DNA of 64,000 nt from Promethearchaeota archaeon (GTDB taxonomy: Archaea > Asgardarchaeota > Lokiarchaeia > Sigyniarchaeales > SOKP01): assembly GCA_030599585.1 (NCBI GenBank), contig JAUVNS010000006.1:1-64000 (forward strand), given 5' to 3'. Below the pieces are notes generated by a model. The model saw nothing but the letters and a program-made list of their open reading frames with translations. It had not been told where the DNA came from and did no database searches. The translations under genes and the position numbers were made by a program. How positions within the stretch are numbered: position 1 is the stretch's first letter; each line of letters opens with the position of its first letter. Shown here in pieces: positions 16,943-25,854 of this stretch.

Positions 16943-17899
16943 ATGGAAGAAGATACGAAGAAAATAATTATATTTTTTTTAATCCTCGCTGGAGTAACAT
17001 TTGTACTTGGTTTAATTCTATTACTTCTTGGTCTAAATATCTGGTTTAACGAGATGTTTTATAGTAATGAAATTATGTATCTTATTTTTTCGTTAATAAC
17101 CGAGTTAGGGGACACACGAGTATATATTTTTCTAATTGTAATAGTTTGGTATGTGTATGATAAGAAATTTGCTAAAAACATGGCCTTTTCTTTATTAGGG
17201 TCATTCTTTGTAAATTTAATTGCAAAAGACATTGCTCGAGATCCAAGACCATATACCAATATTCGAGATAGTGAACCTGTTGCCGAGGGATTTGGTTTCC
17301 CTTCAGGTCACTCTCAACAAGCTGTTGCTACATATGGATATATTGCCTATGAAGCTCATGTTAAGAAAAGCAAAATCGTTTTTTGGATTTTTACAGTTTT
17401 AATATACCTCATAGCAGCTTCGAGAGTTATTATTGGGGTCCACGATTTACAAGATGTTTGGGGGGGATTAACATTTGGGTTCATATGGTTAATTCTGTAT
17501 ATTATCTTAGAACCTACAGTATCTGAAAAGATATCATCATTGTCTCTTACAATTAAACTCATTTTGGCAGTAGTAATTCCTATTATCTTATTCCTAATAG
17601 GAATCTATGCGTTTCCAAACCCAACAGGAGATTATGGAATGATGAGTGGCGCGATGATGGGAATAGGCTTAGGATATATACTTGAGGCGGAAAAAATAAA
17701 ATATGACCCAAGAGAGTTAAGTAATAAACAAAGAATCATAAATTTGGTCATTGGATTAGTGATTACATTAGTTCTTTACTTAGGTTTGAGTTTAGCGTTC
17801 CCAGAGTCCCAAATTATGGATTTATTGCAATACTTAATACTTTCATTTGCGCTTGTCACATTAGTACCATGGATTTTTACAAAAATTAAACGGGATTAA
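16943..17899 (+). CDS. PAP2-family membrane phosphatase
   Basis: A polytopic membrane protein with the complete phosphatase signature: K-x6-RP at Lys95 to Arg102-Pro103, PSGH at 120-123, and S-R-x5-H-x3-D at Ser160 to Asp171. These place the catalytic histidines (His123 and His167) on one membrane face. Family members dephosphorylate lipid phosphates, such as polyprenyl diphosphate or phosphatidate. The 318-residue length is larger than a minimal PAP2: there are four extra C-terminal helices after the catalytic core. The likely role is lipid-carrier recycling or lipid synthesis, by family. Confidence 0.88.
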   Translation: MEEDTKKIIIFFLILAGVTFVLGLILLLLGLNIWFNEMFYSNEIMYLIFSLITELGDTRVYIFLIVIVWYVYDKKFAKNMAFSLLGSFFVNLIAKDIARDPRPYTNIRDSEPVAEGFGFPSGHSQQAVATYGYIAYEAHVKKSKIVFWIFTVLIYLIAASRVIIGVHDLQDVWGGLTFGFIWLILYIILEPTVSEKISSLSLTIKLILAVVIPIILFLIGIYAFPNPTGDYGMMSGAMMGIGLGYILEAEKIKYDPRELSNKQRIINLVIGLVITLVLYLGLSLAFPESQIMDLLQYLILSFALVTLVPWIFTKIKRD

Positions 17900-17929
17900 A
17901 AAATCAAATCAAAATTTTTTTTATTTTTA

Positions 17930-20900
17930 TTACCAATATACTTCTTTTAGCGTTTGATGATACTCGTTAAGCGACTTTATTTCAATTTTCTTTTTACGCA
18001 TATTTTTTATAGCATCAATAACAGCTTTTGCTAACTGTAAATTGATTATAACCGGAATATTGTAGTCTACAGCCATGCGTCTAATTTTATATTCGTCCTC
18101 CATTATAGTTTTAAATTTTTCTTCTACTGTGGTTGGCAATGGAATGTTTATTACCATGTCTATTCGCCCATCCTGTAAACATTGCATAATATTAGGCTCC
18201 AATCCATATTCGTGAACTTTATAAAGTTTCACGGCATCAATGTTATTCCTTGTTAAAGCATTTTTGGTATCTTCGGTAGCAAATATCGTAAACCCGAGTT
18301 TACTTATTTCTCTTGCTAAGGGGATTACTTCGGATTTCAACTGATCTCCACCTACAGAAATTAAGATATTTCCTCCCTCTATTGGAACATCCATATCAGC
18401 AGCTTCTAACGATTTCATCAGTGCATCAGGAAAGTCTTCACCGATACATGCCACTTCTCCCGTAGAGCTCATTTCTACGCCAAGAACGGGGTCTGCTTTA
18501 TCAAGTCTCATGAAAGAAAACATAGGTGCTTTAACTGATACATAGTTACCTAAAGGAAGATTCATTAACCTTTCTGGTATTTTTCCGCCCATGATAACTT
18601 CAGCCGCAAGTCTCATTAAATTAATACCCCGAGATTTGGAAACATAGGGCATACTTCGACTTGAGCGCAGGTTACACTCGATAACAAAAACCTCGTTATT
18701 TTTAACAAGATATTGAACGTTAAAAGGACCGTGAATTTTTAATGCCAGAGCGATTTTTTTGGTATATTCTTCAATTTTTAACGTAACTTCGTTGGAGACC
18801 GTTTGAGGTGGTATAGCCATAGTTGCATCTCCACTATGAATACCAGCGTTCTCAATATGTTCTACAATTGCACCAATAAGCACATTATCACCATCACATA
18901 CGCCATCACACTCAATTTCTCTGGCGTCTATAAAAAATTTAGTTATTACAACGGGATAGTCGCTCGATATAGATGCAGCGAGGTCTAATGTATCTTGAAG
19001 CGTCTTTTCGTCATAAGATACCCTCATAGCGGCGCCACTTAATACATATGAAGGCCTAACTAGTATAGGATAACCAACTTTTTGCGCAAATTCGATAGCT
19101 TCTTCTTTAGTTGTCAAAGCGTTCCATTCAGGTTGTTTTATATCTAACTGATCTAGTAGTGTGCTGAATTTACTCCTGTTTTCCGCCATATCTATACGCG
19201 TTCCATGAGTTCCAAGAATCTTTATGCTAGTTTTTCTAAAAAAATCGGAATACTTAGATAATTTGGCAGCTAAGTTTTGGGCTATTTGACCCCCTGCGGA
19301 TACTACGATGCCATCAGCTTTCTCAAGCTCGCAAATATCTAACACCCTTTCTCCGGATAATTCCTCAAAATAAAGCTTATCCGAAATATCGTAATCAGTC
19401 GACACAGTTTCAGGATTATAATTAATCATTATCGCTTGATCGATTCCTAGATTCTTTAAGCCCCATAAGCAATTGACCGAACCCCAATCAAATTCCACAG
19501 AAGCACCAATTCGATAGGTTCCTGAGCCTAATACAATAATTTTTTCAAGGTTTAATTTATATTCGCTTTCAAAATCAATGTCGTGCTCCGATGCGCTGTA
19601 TGTTAAATATAGATAATTAGTCACTGCGGGCCATTCGGCGGCTAGGGTATCAATTCTTTTAACATAAGGATGAATATTTAGTCTTCTTCTCATTTGTCGG
19701 ATGAAGATTGTATCAACGCCCATAATCTTAGCAATCTGACCATCTGAAAAGCCGAATCTTTTAGCGCGCTCTAACCAATATTTTTTTTCGTTATCATCTG
19801 ATTCGAGTAATTCAATATCCTGGATTTGACGATTAAGATCTACAATATTTTTTAATTTATACAAAAACCATTTATCTACTCTTGATAAACGATATATTTC
19901 ATCAATTGAAATTCCTTTCTTGATCGCTTCAGCTATTCTAAAGAGTCTTAAATCAGTGGGGTTTCTTAACGAATATTTTAGTTCATTGAGGTCTTCAATC
20001 GGTGCTAAATCATTAGCAACAAATCCTTTCATGCCGATATCTAACATTCGTACCGCCTTTTGGAGAACCTCTTCAAAAGTTCTTCCTATCGCCATTACCT
20101 CTCCAATGGATTTCATCTGGCTTCCTAAGCGGCGATCAACTTTTTGAAATTTAGTCAAATCCCATCGTGGAATTTTAAGAACCAAATAATCTAGTGCGGG
20201 TTCAAAGCAAGCAGTAGTGATACCTGTAATCTTATTCTTTAACTCAGGTAGAGTATATCCTATCGCTAATTTAGCAGCAACATACGCCAATGGGTATCCA
20301 GTAGCTTTTGAGGCTAATGCAGACGATCTCGAAAGGCGTGCATTAACTTCTATAACTCTAAATTCTTTTGAAAAAGGATTTAACGCGTATTGAATGTTGC
20401 ATTCGCCTATTATTCCAAGACCCCTAATGATTCGAATTGAAGCAGACCGAAGCATGTGGTATTCTTCGTTAGTCAATGTTTGACTTGGTGCTACTACTAT
20501 ACTCTCTCCCGTATGAATTCCTACAGGATCGAAATTTTCCATGTTACAGTTTATAAAGCAATTGTTCGCAGAATCCCGTACCACTTCGTATTCAACTTCT
20601 TTCCAACCCCATACGGATTCCTCGATTAAGATTTGATTAATCCTCGATTGGGCTAACCCTTTTTTTGCCATTCTTTCGAAATCTTTCATATTATCAATGA
20701 TACCTGAACCCCTACCACCTAAGGTGTAAGCAACCCTAAGCATTAAAGGAAAACCAAATTCTTGAGCTACTTTAAGCGCCACTTTATATGATGTTACCGC
20801 TTTACTTCGGCACACTTTTGCATCTGCTTTTTTCATAGCTTTTACGAATAAATCTCGATCTTCTGTAACCTCGATCGCTTCTATCGGCGTACCAAGAACG

Positions 20901-21241
20901 CGGATATTATATTTTTCCAATATTCCTTGCTCTTTTAGCTCGACTCCGACATTTAAAGCAGTTTGACCTCCAAATGCCAGTAGTATACCGTCTGGTTTCT
21001 CTTTTTTTATTACTTCCTCTACATATTTAACATTAACCGGTAGTAAGTATACTTGGTCTGATAATTCAGGGTCAGTTTGGATAGTTGCAATATTTGGGTT
21101 GATAAGTATTGTTTTAATGCCCTCCTCTTTCAAGGCTTTAAGAACTTGACTCCCAGAGTAATCAAACTCTCCAGCTTGGCCAATCCGTATTCCACCAGAG
21201 CCTAATACTAATGCTTTTTTAATAGATTTATCTAAGGGCAT
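17930..21241 (-). CDS. carB: Carbamoyl-phosphate synthase large subunit
   Basis: Makes carbamoyl phosphate from bicarbonate, ammonia (delivered by CarA) and two ATP for pyrimidines and arginine. The 1103-residue protein shows the duplicated ATP-grasp architecture: the N-half begins KKALVLGSGGIRIGQAGEFDYSG, and the C-half repeats this with KIIVLGSGTYRIGASVEFDW at about residue 566. A C-terminal methylglyoxal-synthase-like regulatory domain (about 960-1080) begins near ILISVGGDQLKSEV. It follows carA with a four-base gap, so the two are co-translated. The CTP synthase gene elsewhere in the window acts later in the same pathway. Confidence 0.97.
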   Translation of the reverse strand: MPLDKSIKKALVLGSGGIRIGQAGEFDYSGSQVLKALKEEGIKTILINPNIATIQTDPELSDQVYLLPVNVKYVEEVIKKEKPDGILLAFGGQTALNVGVELKEQGILEKYNIRVLGTPIEAIEVTEDRDLFVKAMKKADAKVCRSKAVTSYKVALKVAQEFGFPLMLRVAYTLGGRGSGIIDNMKDFERMAKKGLAQSRINQILIEESVWGWKEVEYEVVRDSANNCFINCNMENFDPVGIHTGESIVVAPSQTLTNEEYHMLRSASIRIIRGLGIIGECNIQYALNPFSKEFRVIEVNARLSRSSALASKATGYPLAYVAAKLAIGYTLPELKNKITGITTACFEPALDYLVLKIPRWDLTKFQKVDRRLGSQMKSIGEVMAIGRTFEEVLQKAVRMLDIGMKGFVANDLAPIEDLNELKYSLRNPTDLRLFRIAEAIKKGISIDEIYRLSRVDKWFLYKLKNIVDLNRQIQDIELLESDDNEKKYWLERAKRFGFSDGQIAKIMGVDTIFIRQMRRRLNIHPYVKRIDTLAAEWPAVTNYLYLTYSASEHDIDFESEYKLNLEKIIVLGSGTYRIGASVEFDWGSVNCLWGLKNLGIDQAIMINYNPETVSTDYDISDKLYFEELSGERVLDICELEKADGIVVSAGGQIAQNLAAKLSKYSDFFRKTSIKILGTHGTRIDMAENRSKFSTLLDQLDIKQPEWNALTTKEEAIEFAQKVGYPILVRPSYVLSGAAMRVSYDEKTLQDTLDLAASISSDYPVVITKFFIDAREIECDGVCDGDNVLIGAIVEHIENAGIHSGDATMAIPPQTVSNEVTLKIEEYTKKIALALKIHGPFNVQYLVKNNEVFVIECNLRSSRSMPYVSKSRGINLMRLAAEVIMGGKIPERLMNLPLGNYVSVKAPMFSFMRLDKADPVLGVEMSSTGEVACIGEDFPDALMKSLEAADMDVPIEGGNILISVGGDQLKSEVIPLAREISKLGFTIFATEDTKNALTRNNIDAVKLYKVHEYGLEPNIMQCLQDGRIDMVINIPLPTTVEEKFKTIMEDEYKIRRMAVDYNIPVIINLQLAKAVIDAIKNMRKKKIEIKSLNEYHQTLKEVYW

Positions 21242-21245
21242 GATA

Positions 21246-22379
21246 TCACAGCTCCATAAACTCTATGAATTTATCAAATAGATATAATGAGTCTAAAGGG
21301 CCTGGAGAAGCCTCAGGGTGGAATTGAACAGCAAAAATAGGTTTACTCTCATGAATCAACCCTTCATTAGAATTATCATCTATGTTTGTTAAAAATTCAG
21401 TAAAACCATTCCTTTCAAAATCTTTTACGCAAAATCCATGGTTTTGGGAAGTAATATAGCATTGTTGTGTTTTGGGATTTATTACGGTTTTGTTTCCTCC
21501 TCTATGCCCATACTTCAATTTATATGAGGAACCTCCAGCACCTAAAGCGATAATTTGGTTTCCTAAGCAAATTCCCATTGTTGGCACGCTATTTATTATT
21601 AATTTACGAGCAACTTCAATAGCTTTTGTATATTTAGCGGGATCTCCGGGACCATTGGAAATAAATACTCCATTTGGTTTGTAGGACATAACCATTTCAA
21701 ATGTATAATCATGTGGCACTAAAATTACTTCGATTTTTCTCTGTAGGAAATTTCGTAGGATATTATTCTTTACTCCTAAATCTATTATCACAACTTTTCC
21801 TTTAGGATTTAAGGGTGTAAATGTTTTCACTCCTTTAGTAGATACCTCGCTTGCTAGATGTCTGAAGTTTGGATCCTCCACTTTTTTGACTTCTTCTTTC
21901 AATTCGTCTAAATTTGGAGATTCTCCGGGGTTAAAAACTGCAAGTAATCCTAACTGCACTCCCTCTTCCCTTAATATTTTTGTAATTGCTCTGGTGTCTA
22001 TCCATTCGATTCCTGGAATATTTTCTTCCAAAAGAAATTCATTTAAGGTTTTTACGCTTTCGTAGTGGCTAGGATTTTTACAACATTCGTTAACGACAAA
22101 TCCACTTACTTTTATCGAATCTGATTCAAAATATTTGTGAATGCCGTGTGAATCTTTTTCCCACGCAGGAACGCCGTAATTTCCGACTAAGGGATGAGTC
22201 ATAACTACTATTTGTCCCTTATATGAAGGATCCGTTAGAGTTTCATTATATCCCGCACCCGTAATTGTCGTGAATACAATTTCTCCACATATTTTTTTAG
22301 TCGCTCCAAACCCAATCCCTTCGAAATAACGACCATCCTTAAACATTAAAATAGCTGGCCTTTCTTTCTTGTATAACAT
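21246..22379 (-). CDS. carA: Carbamoyl-phosphate synthase small (glutaminase) subunit
   Basis: Hydrolyses glutamine and channels ammonia to CarB. The N-terminal CPSase-sm domain opens with ILMFKDGRYFEGIGFG. The class I amidotransferase domain has the nucleophile elbow MGICLGNQ and the QFHPEASPGP segment containing the catalytic His and Glu. Length (377) is standard. I start at the ATG at 22379; an in-frame TTG at 22385 adds two residues, but a TATA box at 22402-22408 fits a leaderless message starting near the ATG. First gene of the carAB operon. Confidence 0.96.
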   Translation of the reverse strand: MLYKKERPAILMFKDGRYFEGIGFGATKKICGEIVFTTITGAGYNETLTDPSYKGQIVVMTHPLVGNYGVPAWEKDSHGIHKYFESDSIKVSGFVVNECCKNPSHYESVKTLNEFLLEENIPGIEWIDTRAITKILREEGVQLGLLAVFNPGESPNLDELKEEVKKVEDPNFRHLASEVSTKGVKTFTPLNPKGKVVIIDLGVKNNILRNFLQRKIEVILVPHDYTFEMVMSYKPNGVFISNGPGDPAKYTKAIEVARKLIINSVPTMGICLGNQIIALGAGGSSYKLKYGHRGGNKTVINPKTQQCYITSQNHGFCVKDFERNGFTEFLTNIDDNSNEGLIHESKPIFAVQFHPEASPGPLDSLYLFDKFIEFMEL

Positions 22380-22401
22380 CGACAAAAATGTATTTATCTT
22401 C

Positions 22402-22408
22402 TTTTATA
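22402..22408 (-). promoter_or_regulatory. TATA box TATAAAA of carAB
   Basis: TATAAAA on the minus strand, 23-29 bases before the carA ATG, giving an essentially leaderless transcript. No attenuator or riboswitch-like structure is visible in the short leader. Confidence 0.5.
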
Positions 22409-22580
22409 GTCTTAACATATAGATAACAAATAACTTTTTTTAAGCTTATTATTAACGGGATAGATTGTTAATTGCGTTAGTTTAATCTTTCATTAAAAAT
22501 AGCTATAGGATATTTGGTTTCACTTTATATTAAATTAAAAATTTACATAGTTAATTTTAAGGAAAAATGTTTAAATAAAA

Positions 22581-22604
22581 TTTAACGAAAAGAGTTTCGT
22601 TAAA
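22581..22604. promoter_or_regulatory. Strong inverted repeat TTTAACGAAA-AGAG-TTTCGTTAAA (operator candidate)
   Basis: Perfect 10-base arms with a 4-base spacer. It directly follows a TTTAAATAAAA TATA-like element (22570-22580) and ends 27 bases before the TTG of the 338-residue unknown gene, so it would overlap the transcription start. That position is typical of an archaeal repressor operator. A half-site TTTAACGAAA recurs at 1872-1881 without the second arm. Confidence 0.6.
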
Positions 22605-22631
22605 TACAACAGATAAAGCAGCGTGATATAA

Positions 22632-23648
22632 TTGTATAAGAAAACTCAAGTAAAATTTAAAACTTATAAATCTGACGCAGCTCCGTTTTTCTTCTATATT
22701 GAGATTTTCCCTTTCGATACATCGTTAATCAGAAATCCAAATTTATTTTCCCTATTAAAAATAATCGAAAAAAATCCGATTATTCCAATTCCGATGCGTG
22801 TCGATCGCGTATTTAACGGTGAAAATTCAGTGATCATCCGTCCTAGGGAAGTCATATCTTTTCAAATTTCAGAAGATCAGCTTGCTATTATTAACCCACA
22901 TCATTTTCTTTCCAATGGTATAAAAAATTTAATATATTTCTCTGAAATTCGTTCTTCAGAACAATTCTTTAAATCTTTATCAAGTAAAGATGTGATATCG
23001 TGGTGGGAAGCAACGAGATTCTTATATGGCAATCTTTCTAGACTTGAAGAAGATTTCTCCGCTTTCTTAAGAGCATATTTGCATACATTGGTAAAAAGTT
23101 ACATTGAAGGAGGTGATCTTGTGAGTGCGGCCATCCGATACTGCCAAATATTAGAAGATATCTGTAAAAAAAGGATGGAACAAAATAAAATTTTAATGGA
23201 GATCAATGGGGAGGAATCTAATGTGAAAATGTACAAAAGTAAAGTATTAACTTACTATAAAAAGTTCAAAAAAGTAAGAGAAAAGCAGCATCATCCAGAA
23301 TTAATTGATATTGAAATATTTAATTACTCCAGTAATAATTGGCCTAAAGATGCAACTTCTATAAAGAGAATAGAGAGTATAATAAAAAAATACATCCCTT
23401 TGTTGATTTATGATGATTTGCAAGAATGTATGCTACTGAATTTAAAATACTTAGAAGAAAATGAAAAAACAATTATAAATCCCTCAAGCTTGATAGAAGA
23501 AAAAATTATCACCATAATCGACTCGAAAAATTTTGATGATGATTTCAAGAAAAAAAATACTTGGTGGAAGGATTTTAACAACATTGAGCCAGATTTATTT
23601 TTAGAGGAGATTTTCCAATCACTTAAGATTAAGGGCTCTGGAAACTAA
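22632..23648 (+). CDS. Unrecognised 338-residue soluble protein
   Basis: I recognise no family. The protein is soluble: a beta-rich N-terminal part (about 1-110) with FFFYIEIFPFD and the PIPMRVDRVFNGENSVIIRPREVISF segment, then an all-helical part. No cysteine, nucleotide or metal motif stands out. The start is a TTG immediately after an in-frame stop, so no longer version exists; the next Met is at about residue 54. A strong inverted repeat overlaps the promoter. After its stop, an overlapping +1 frame continues with a Cys-rich stretch (see 23605-23826), raising the question of a frameshifted C-terminus. Confidence 0.7.
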   Translation: MYKKTQVKFKTYKSDAAPFFFYIEIFPFDTSLIRNPNLFSLLKIIEKNPIIPIPMRVDRVFNGENSVIIRPREVISFQISEDQLAIINPHHFLSNGIKNLIYFSEIRSSEQFFKSLSSKDVISWWEATRFLYGNLSRLEEDFSAFLRAYLHTLVKSYIEGGDLVSAAIRYCQILEDICKKRMEQNKILMEINGEESNVKMYKSKVLTYYKKFKKVREKQHHPELIDIEIFNYSSNNWPKDATSIKRIESIIKKYIPLLIYDDLQECMLLNLKYLEENEKTIINPSSLIEEKIITIIDSKNFDDDFKKKNTWWKDFNNIEPDLFLEEIFQSLKIKGSGN

Positions 23649-23826
23649 AGCAGAATTAGTTTATGATACACTTATTTATGAGAATGATTATTGTAAATAT
23701 TGTAATATTTATTTTGATACTTGTCCATCTAGCACTCTAGAAGGAGGAATTTATCTTAAAGATTTATGCAATAATTACTGTCTGCAAAATTTAAAAAATT
23801 TGCCAGAAAATACCGTGATTTGGTGA
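23605..23826 (+). other. Start-less Cys-rich reading frame overlapping the end of the 338-residue gene
   Basis: Seventy-three open codons in the +1 frame relative to the upstream gene, without ATG, GTG or TTG. The second half looks like protein: YENDYCKYCNIYFDTC, then LCNNYC, giving a plausible metal-binding Cys set, and ends NTVIW. It overlaps the upstream gene's last 44 bases. It could be a real C-terminal metal knuckle separated by a sequencing or natural frameshift, a programmed +1 frameshift product, a gene with a non-standard start, or a remnant. It also fills most of the 308-base gap before the next gene. Confidence 0.35.
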
Positions 23827-23913
23827 AACACTTGTATTGTATCTTGCCCTATAGGTAAAATATGAGAATTATTCCGTATACAATACAAATACAACCTATA
23901 GCAATTATAAGTT

Positions 23914-23925
23914 TTACTTAAGTAA
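23914..23925. promoter_or_regulatory. Operator candidate TTAC-TTAA-GTAA (site 1 of 6)
   Basis: Core of a 14-base perfect palindrome TTTACTTAAGTAAA (23913-23926), 31 bases before the acyl-CoA-synthetase-like gene. First of six intergenic TTAC-N4-GTAA sites in the 23.9-51.1 kb island. Confidence 0.6.
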
Positions 23926-23956
23926 ATTATTAAAGTAAATACTGATTTGAAACAAT

Positions 23957-25768
23957 ATGGAATTTGGGAAAAGTAAGATTGTTATAAAACCTTCTGGAAA
24001 AGGCAAATATAAAACAACTTGGATATATATCCCTAGTAAAGTTGCTAAAGATAGTTCCTTTCCGTTTAAAAATGATGAGGAAGTTTTGATAGAGATTAAA
24101 AATGGCTCTATATTAATCACAAAAGATGATACACGTACTAGAATGATTAAAGAGACAGGTATTGATAACATAACTCTTCCAAAGCTGCTAAGAAAAAAAG
24201 CGGTAGAAAATAGCGAGCAAGTAATACTATATTTTAGAGATGAAAAGTTAACATATAAGGATATTAATGAAAAATCAAACCAAATGGCATGGGGGATATT
24301 AGATTTAGTCAATTACCTAAATGTTAAAAGTCCAAAGATTTCATTGATGATGAGAAATTATCCAGATTTTTTATATTCTTGGTTTGGCATAGTAAAATCT
24401 GGCTGTGTTTTTGTCCCCATTAATACTGCATTGAAAGGAAAATATTTAGAACATGTTTTGAATGATAGTGATACGACAATTCTAATTATAGATTATAAGT
24501 TTCTTAAACTATTCAATGAAGTGCGACCTAATTTGTCAAAAATAAAAAGAATTATTGTACATAATGCTCCAAAAAACTTTGAGTTTAATGATGAATATCT
24601 AGATTTTCAATTACTTAAGAGTTCAAACACTGAAAATCCTGAAGTTAGCATATTTGAAGAAGATCCTATACAGATTATGTATACCGAAGGAATTACAGGG
24701 AAACCAAAAGGAGTATTGTATAGAAAAATGGTAGTTACAGCCATTAACATAGGTTTTCATTTAAAGAATATTGGTTTATCTAATGAAACAAAAATTTATT
24801 GCCCTATGCCTTTATTTCAAGGAGCAGCACAATTTTATGTTATTCTTCCCTCATTACTCTATAATATACCGGTGGTTTTAGCAGAAAAATTCGATGTAAA
24901 CAAATTTTGGGATGATGTTAGAACACATTCTCCTACGATATTTGCTTATTTTGGAGGCTATTTATTATTTCTCTTATATAATAATCCTAGCAAGTTTGAT
25001 AGAAAGCATCCTTTAAAATGGGCATATGGTTTCGGTGCTAGTATTGAATTATGGAAAGCATTTGAAAACCGGTTTGGAATAAAATTATATGAGTGTTATT
25101 CACATATGGAAGGAGTGGGAATTACAATTAATACATTAGGATCATATGGAGGAAAAACGGGATCAGTAGGAAAACCGTTAGATTCTCTTGATCTGAAAAT
25201 AGTTGATTCAAATGGTAATGAATTACCTCCAGGGCTAGATAATATTGGTGAAATAACTGTAAAATCAAAAAATAACACCATATTTGAATATTACAAACAA
25301 CCAGAAGTTAGGGATGTTAAAATCAGCGATGATGGTTGGGTTTATACTGGGGACTATGGATATATTGATGATGATAATTTTTTATTTTTTATGGGTAAAA
25401 AGAACGAGATTATACATAGAGCTGGAGATATAATCTATTTAAAAGAAATTGAAAGAATGGTTAATTCACATCCTTCAATTTATATAAGTGCTTGTGCTAC
25501 AGTTTTAAATGATTCAAAACCAAAAGCAGAAGTGATTTTATACGCCGTTAAAGTGAAAAATTCATCCCTTACTCCTAATGAATTAAGTGACTTCTTATAT
25601 CATAACATGGCTTATTACCACGTCCCTAGATATGTTGCTTTTTTAGAAAATTTGCCTACGAGTCCAAGTACGGAATATCTTAAGAATACCATTTTGGATG
25701 AGTGGGAAAAAATTGGAGGTAAAAAGAAAATTTGGGATAACCAACTTCAAGATTATTTTACAAATTAA
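23957..25768 (+). CDS. Acyl-CoA-synthetase-like protein with N-terminal AbrB-like domain
   Basis: The adenylate-forming (ANL) fold is clear from about residue 75: A3 loop YTEGITGKPKG (242-252), the A5 region YECYSHMEG, and DDGWVYTGDYGYIDDD...MGKKNEIIHRAGD near the hinge. Two features are odd. The A3 loop has TEGIT where TSGTT is usual, and at the C-terminal A10 motif the catalytic Lys position is Glu573 (PTSPSTEYLK instead of P-x-x-x-x-G-K), so adenylation may be impaired or the protein may do only one half-reaction. Residues 1-58 resemble a SpoVT/AbrB swapped hairpin (IYIPSKVAKD ... VLIEIKNGSILITKDD). It could be a regulatory or sensor relative of an acyl-CoA ligase. An operator palindrome lies 31 bases upstream. 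Confidence 0.75.
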   Translation: MEFGKSKIVIKPSGKGKYKTTWIYIPSKVAKDSSFPFKNDEEVLIEIKNGSILITKDDTRTRMIKETGIDNITLPKLLRKKAVENSEQVILYFRDEKLTYKDINEKSNQMAWGILDLVNYLNVKSPKISLMMRNYPDFLYSWFGIVKSGCVFVPINTALKGKYLEHVLNDSDTTILIIDYKFLKLFNEVRPNLSKIKRIIVHNAPKNFEFNDEYLDFQLLKSSNTENPEVSIFEEDPIQIMYTEGITGKPKGVLYRKMVVTAINIGFHLKNIGLSNETKIYCPMPLFQGAAQFYVILPSLLYNIPVVLAEKFDVNKFWDDVRTHSPTIFAYFGGYLLFLLYNNPSKFDRKHPLKWAYGFGASIELWKAFENRFGIKLYECYSHMEGVGITINTLGSYGGKTGSVGKPLDSLDLKIVDSNGNELPPGLDNIGEITVKSKNNTIFEYYKQPEVRDVKISDDGWVYTGDYGYIDDDNFLFFMGKKNEIIHRAGDIIYLKEIERMVNSHPSIYISACATVLNDSKPKAEVILYAVKVKNSSLTPNELSDFLYHNMAYYHVPRYVAFLENLPTSPSTEYLKNTILDEWEKIGGKKKIWDNQLQDYFTN

Positions 25769-25854
25769 TCTCCTTCTAAAAAAATAGAGAACTTAAAAGG
25801 TTTGCAAAAAAAAAATGATAAAAAAAAATGAGTTAGAATTTGATTTGATTTCTT

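Noticed and set aside
17930-21241. Antisense open frames inside carB and other long genes
   Set aside because: They mirror the codon structure of the sense gene, carry no ribosome site or motif, and the sense genes are certain.
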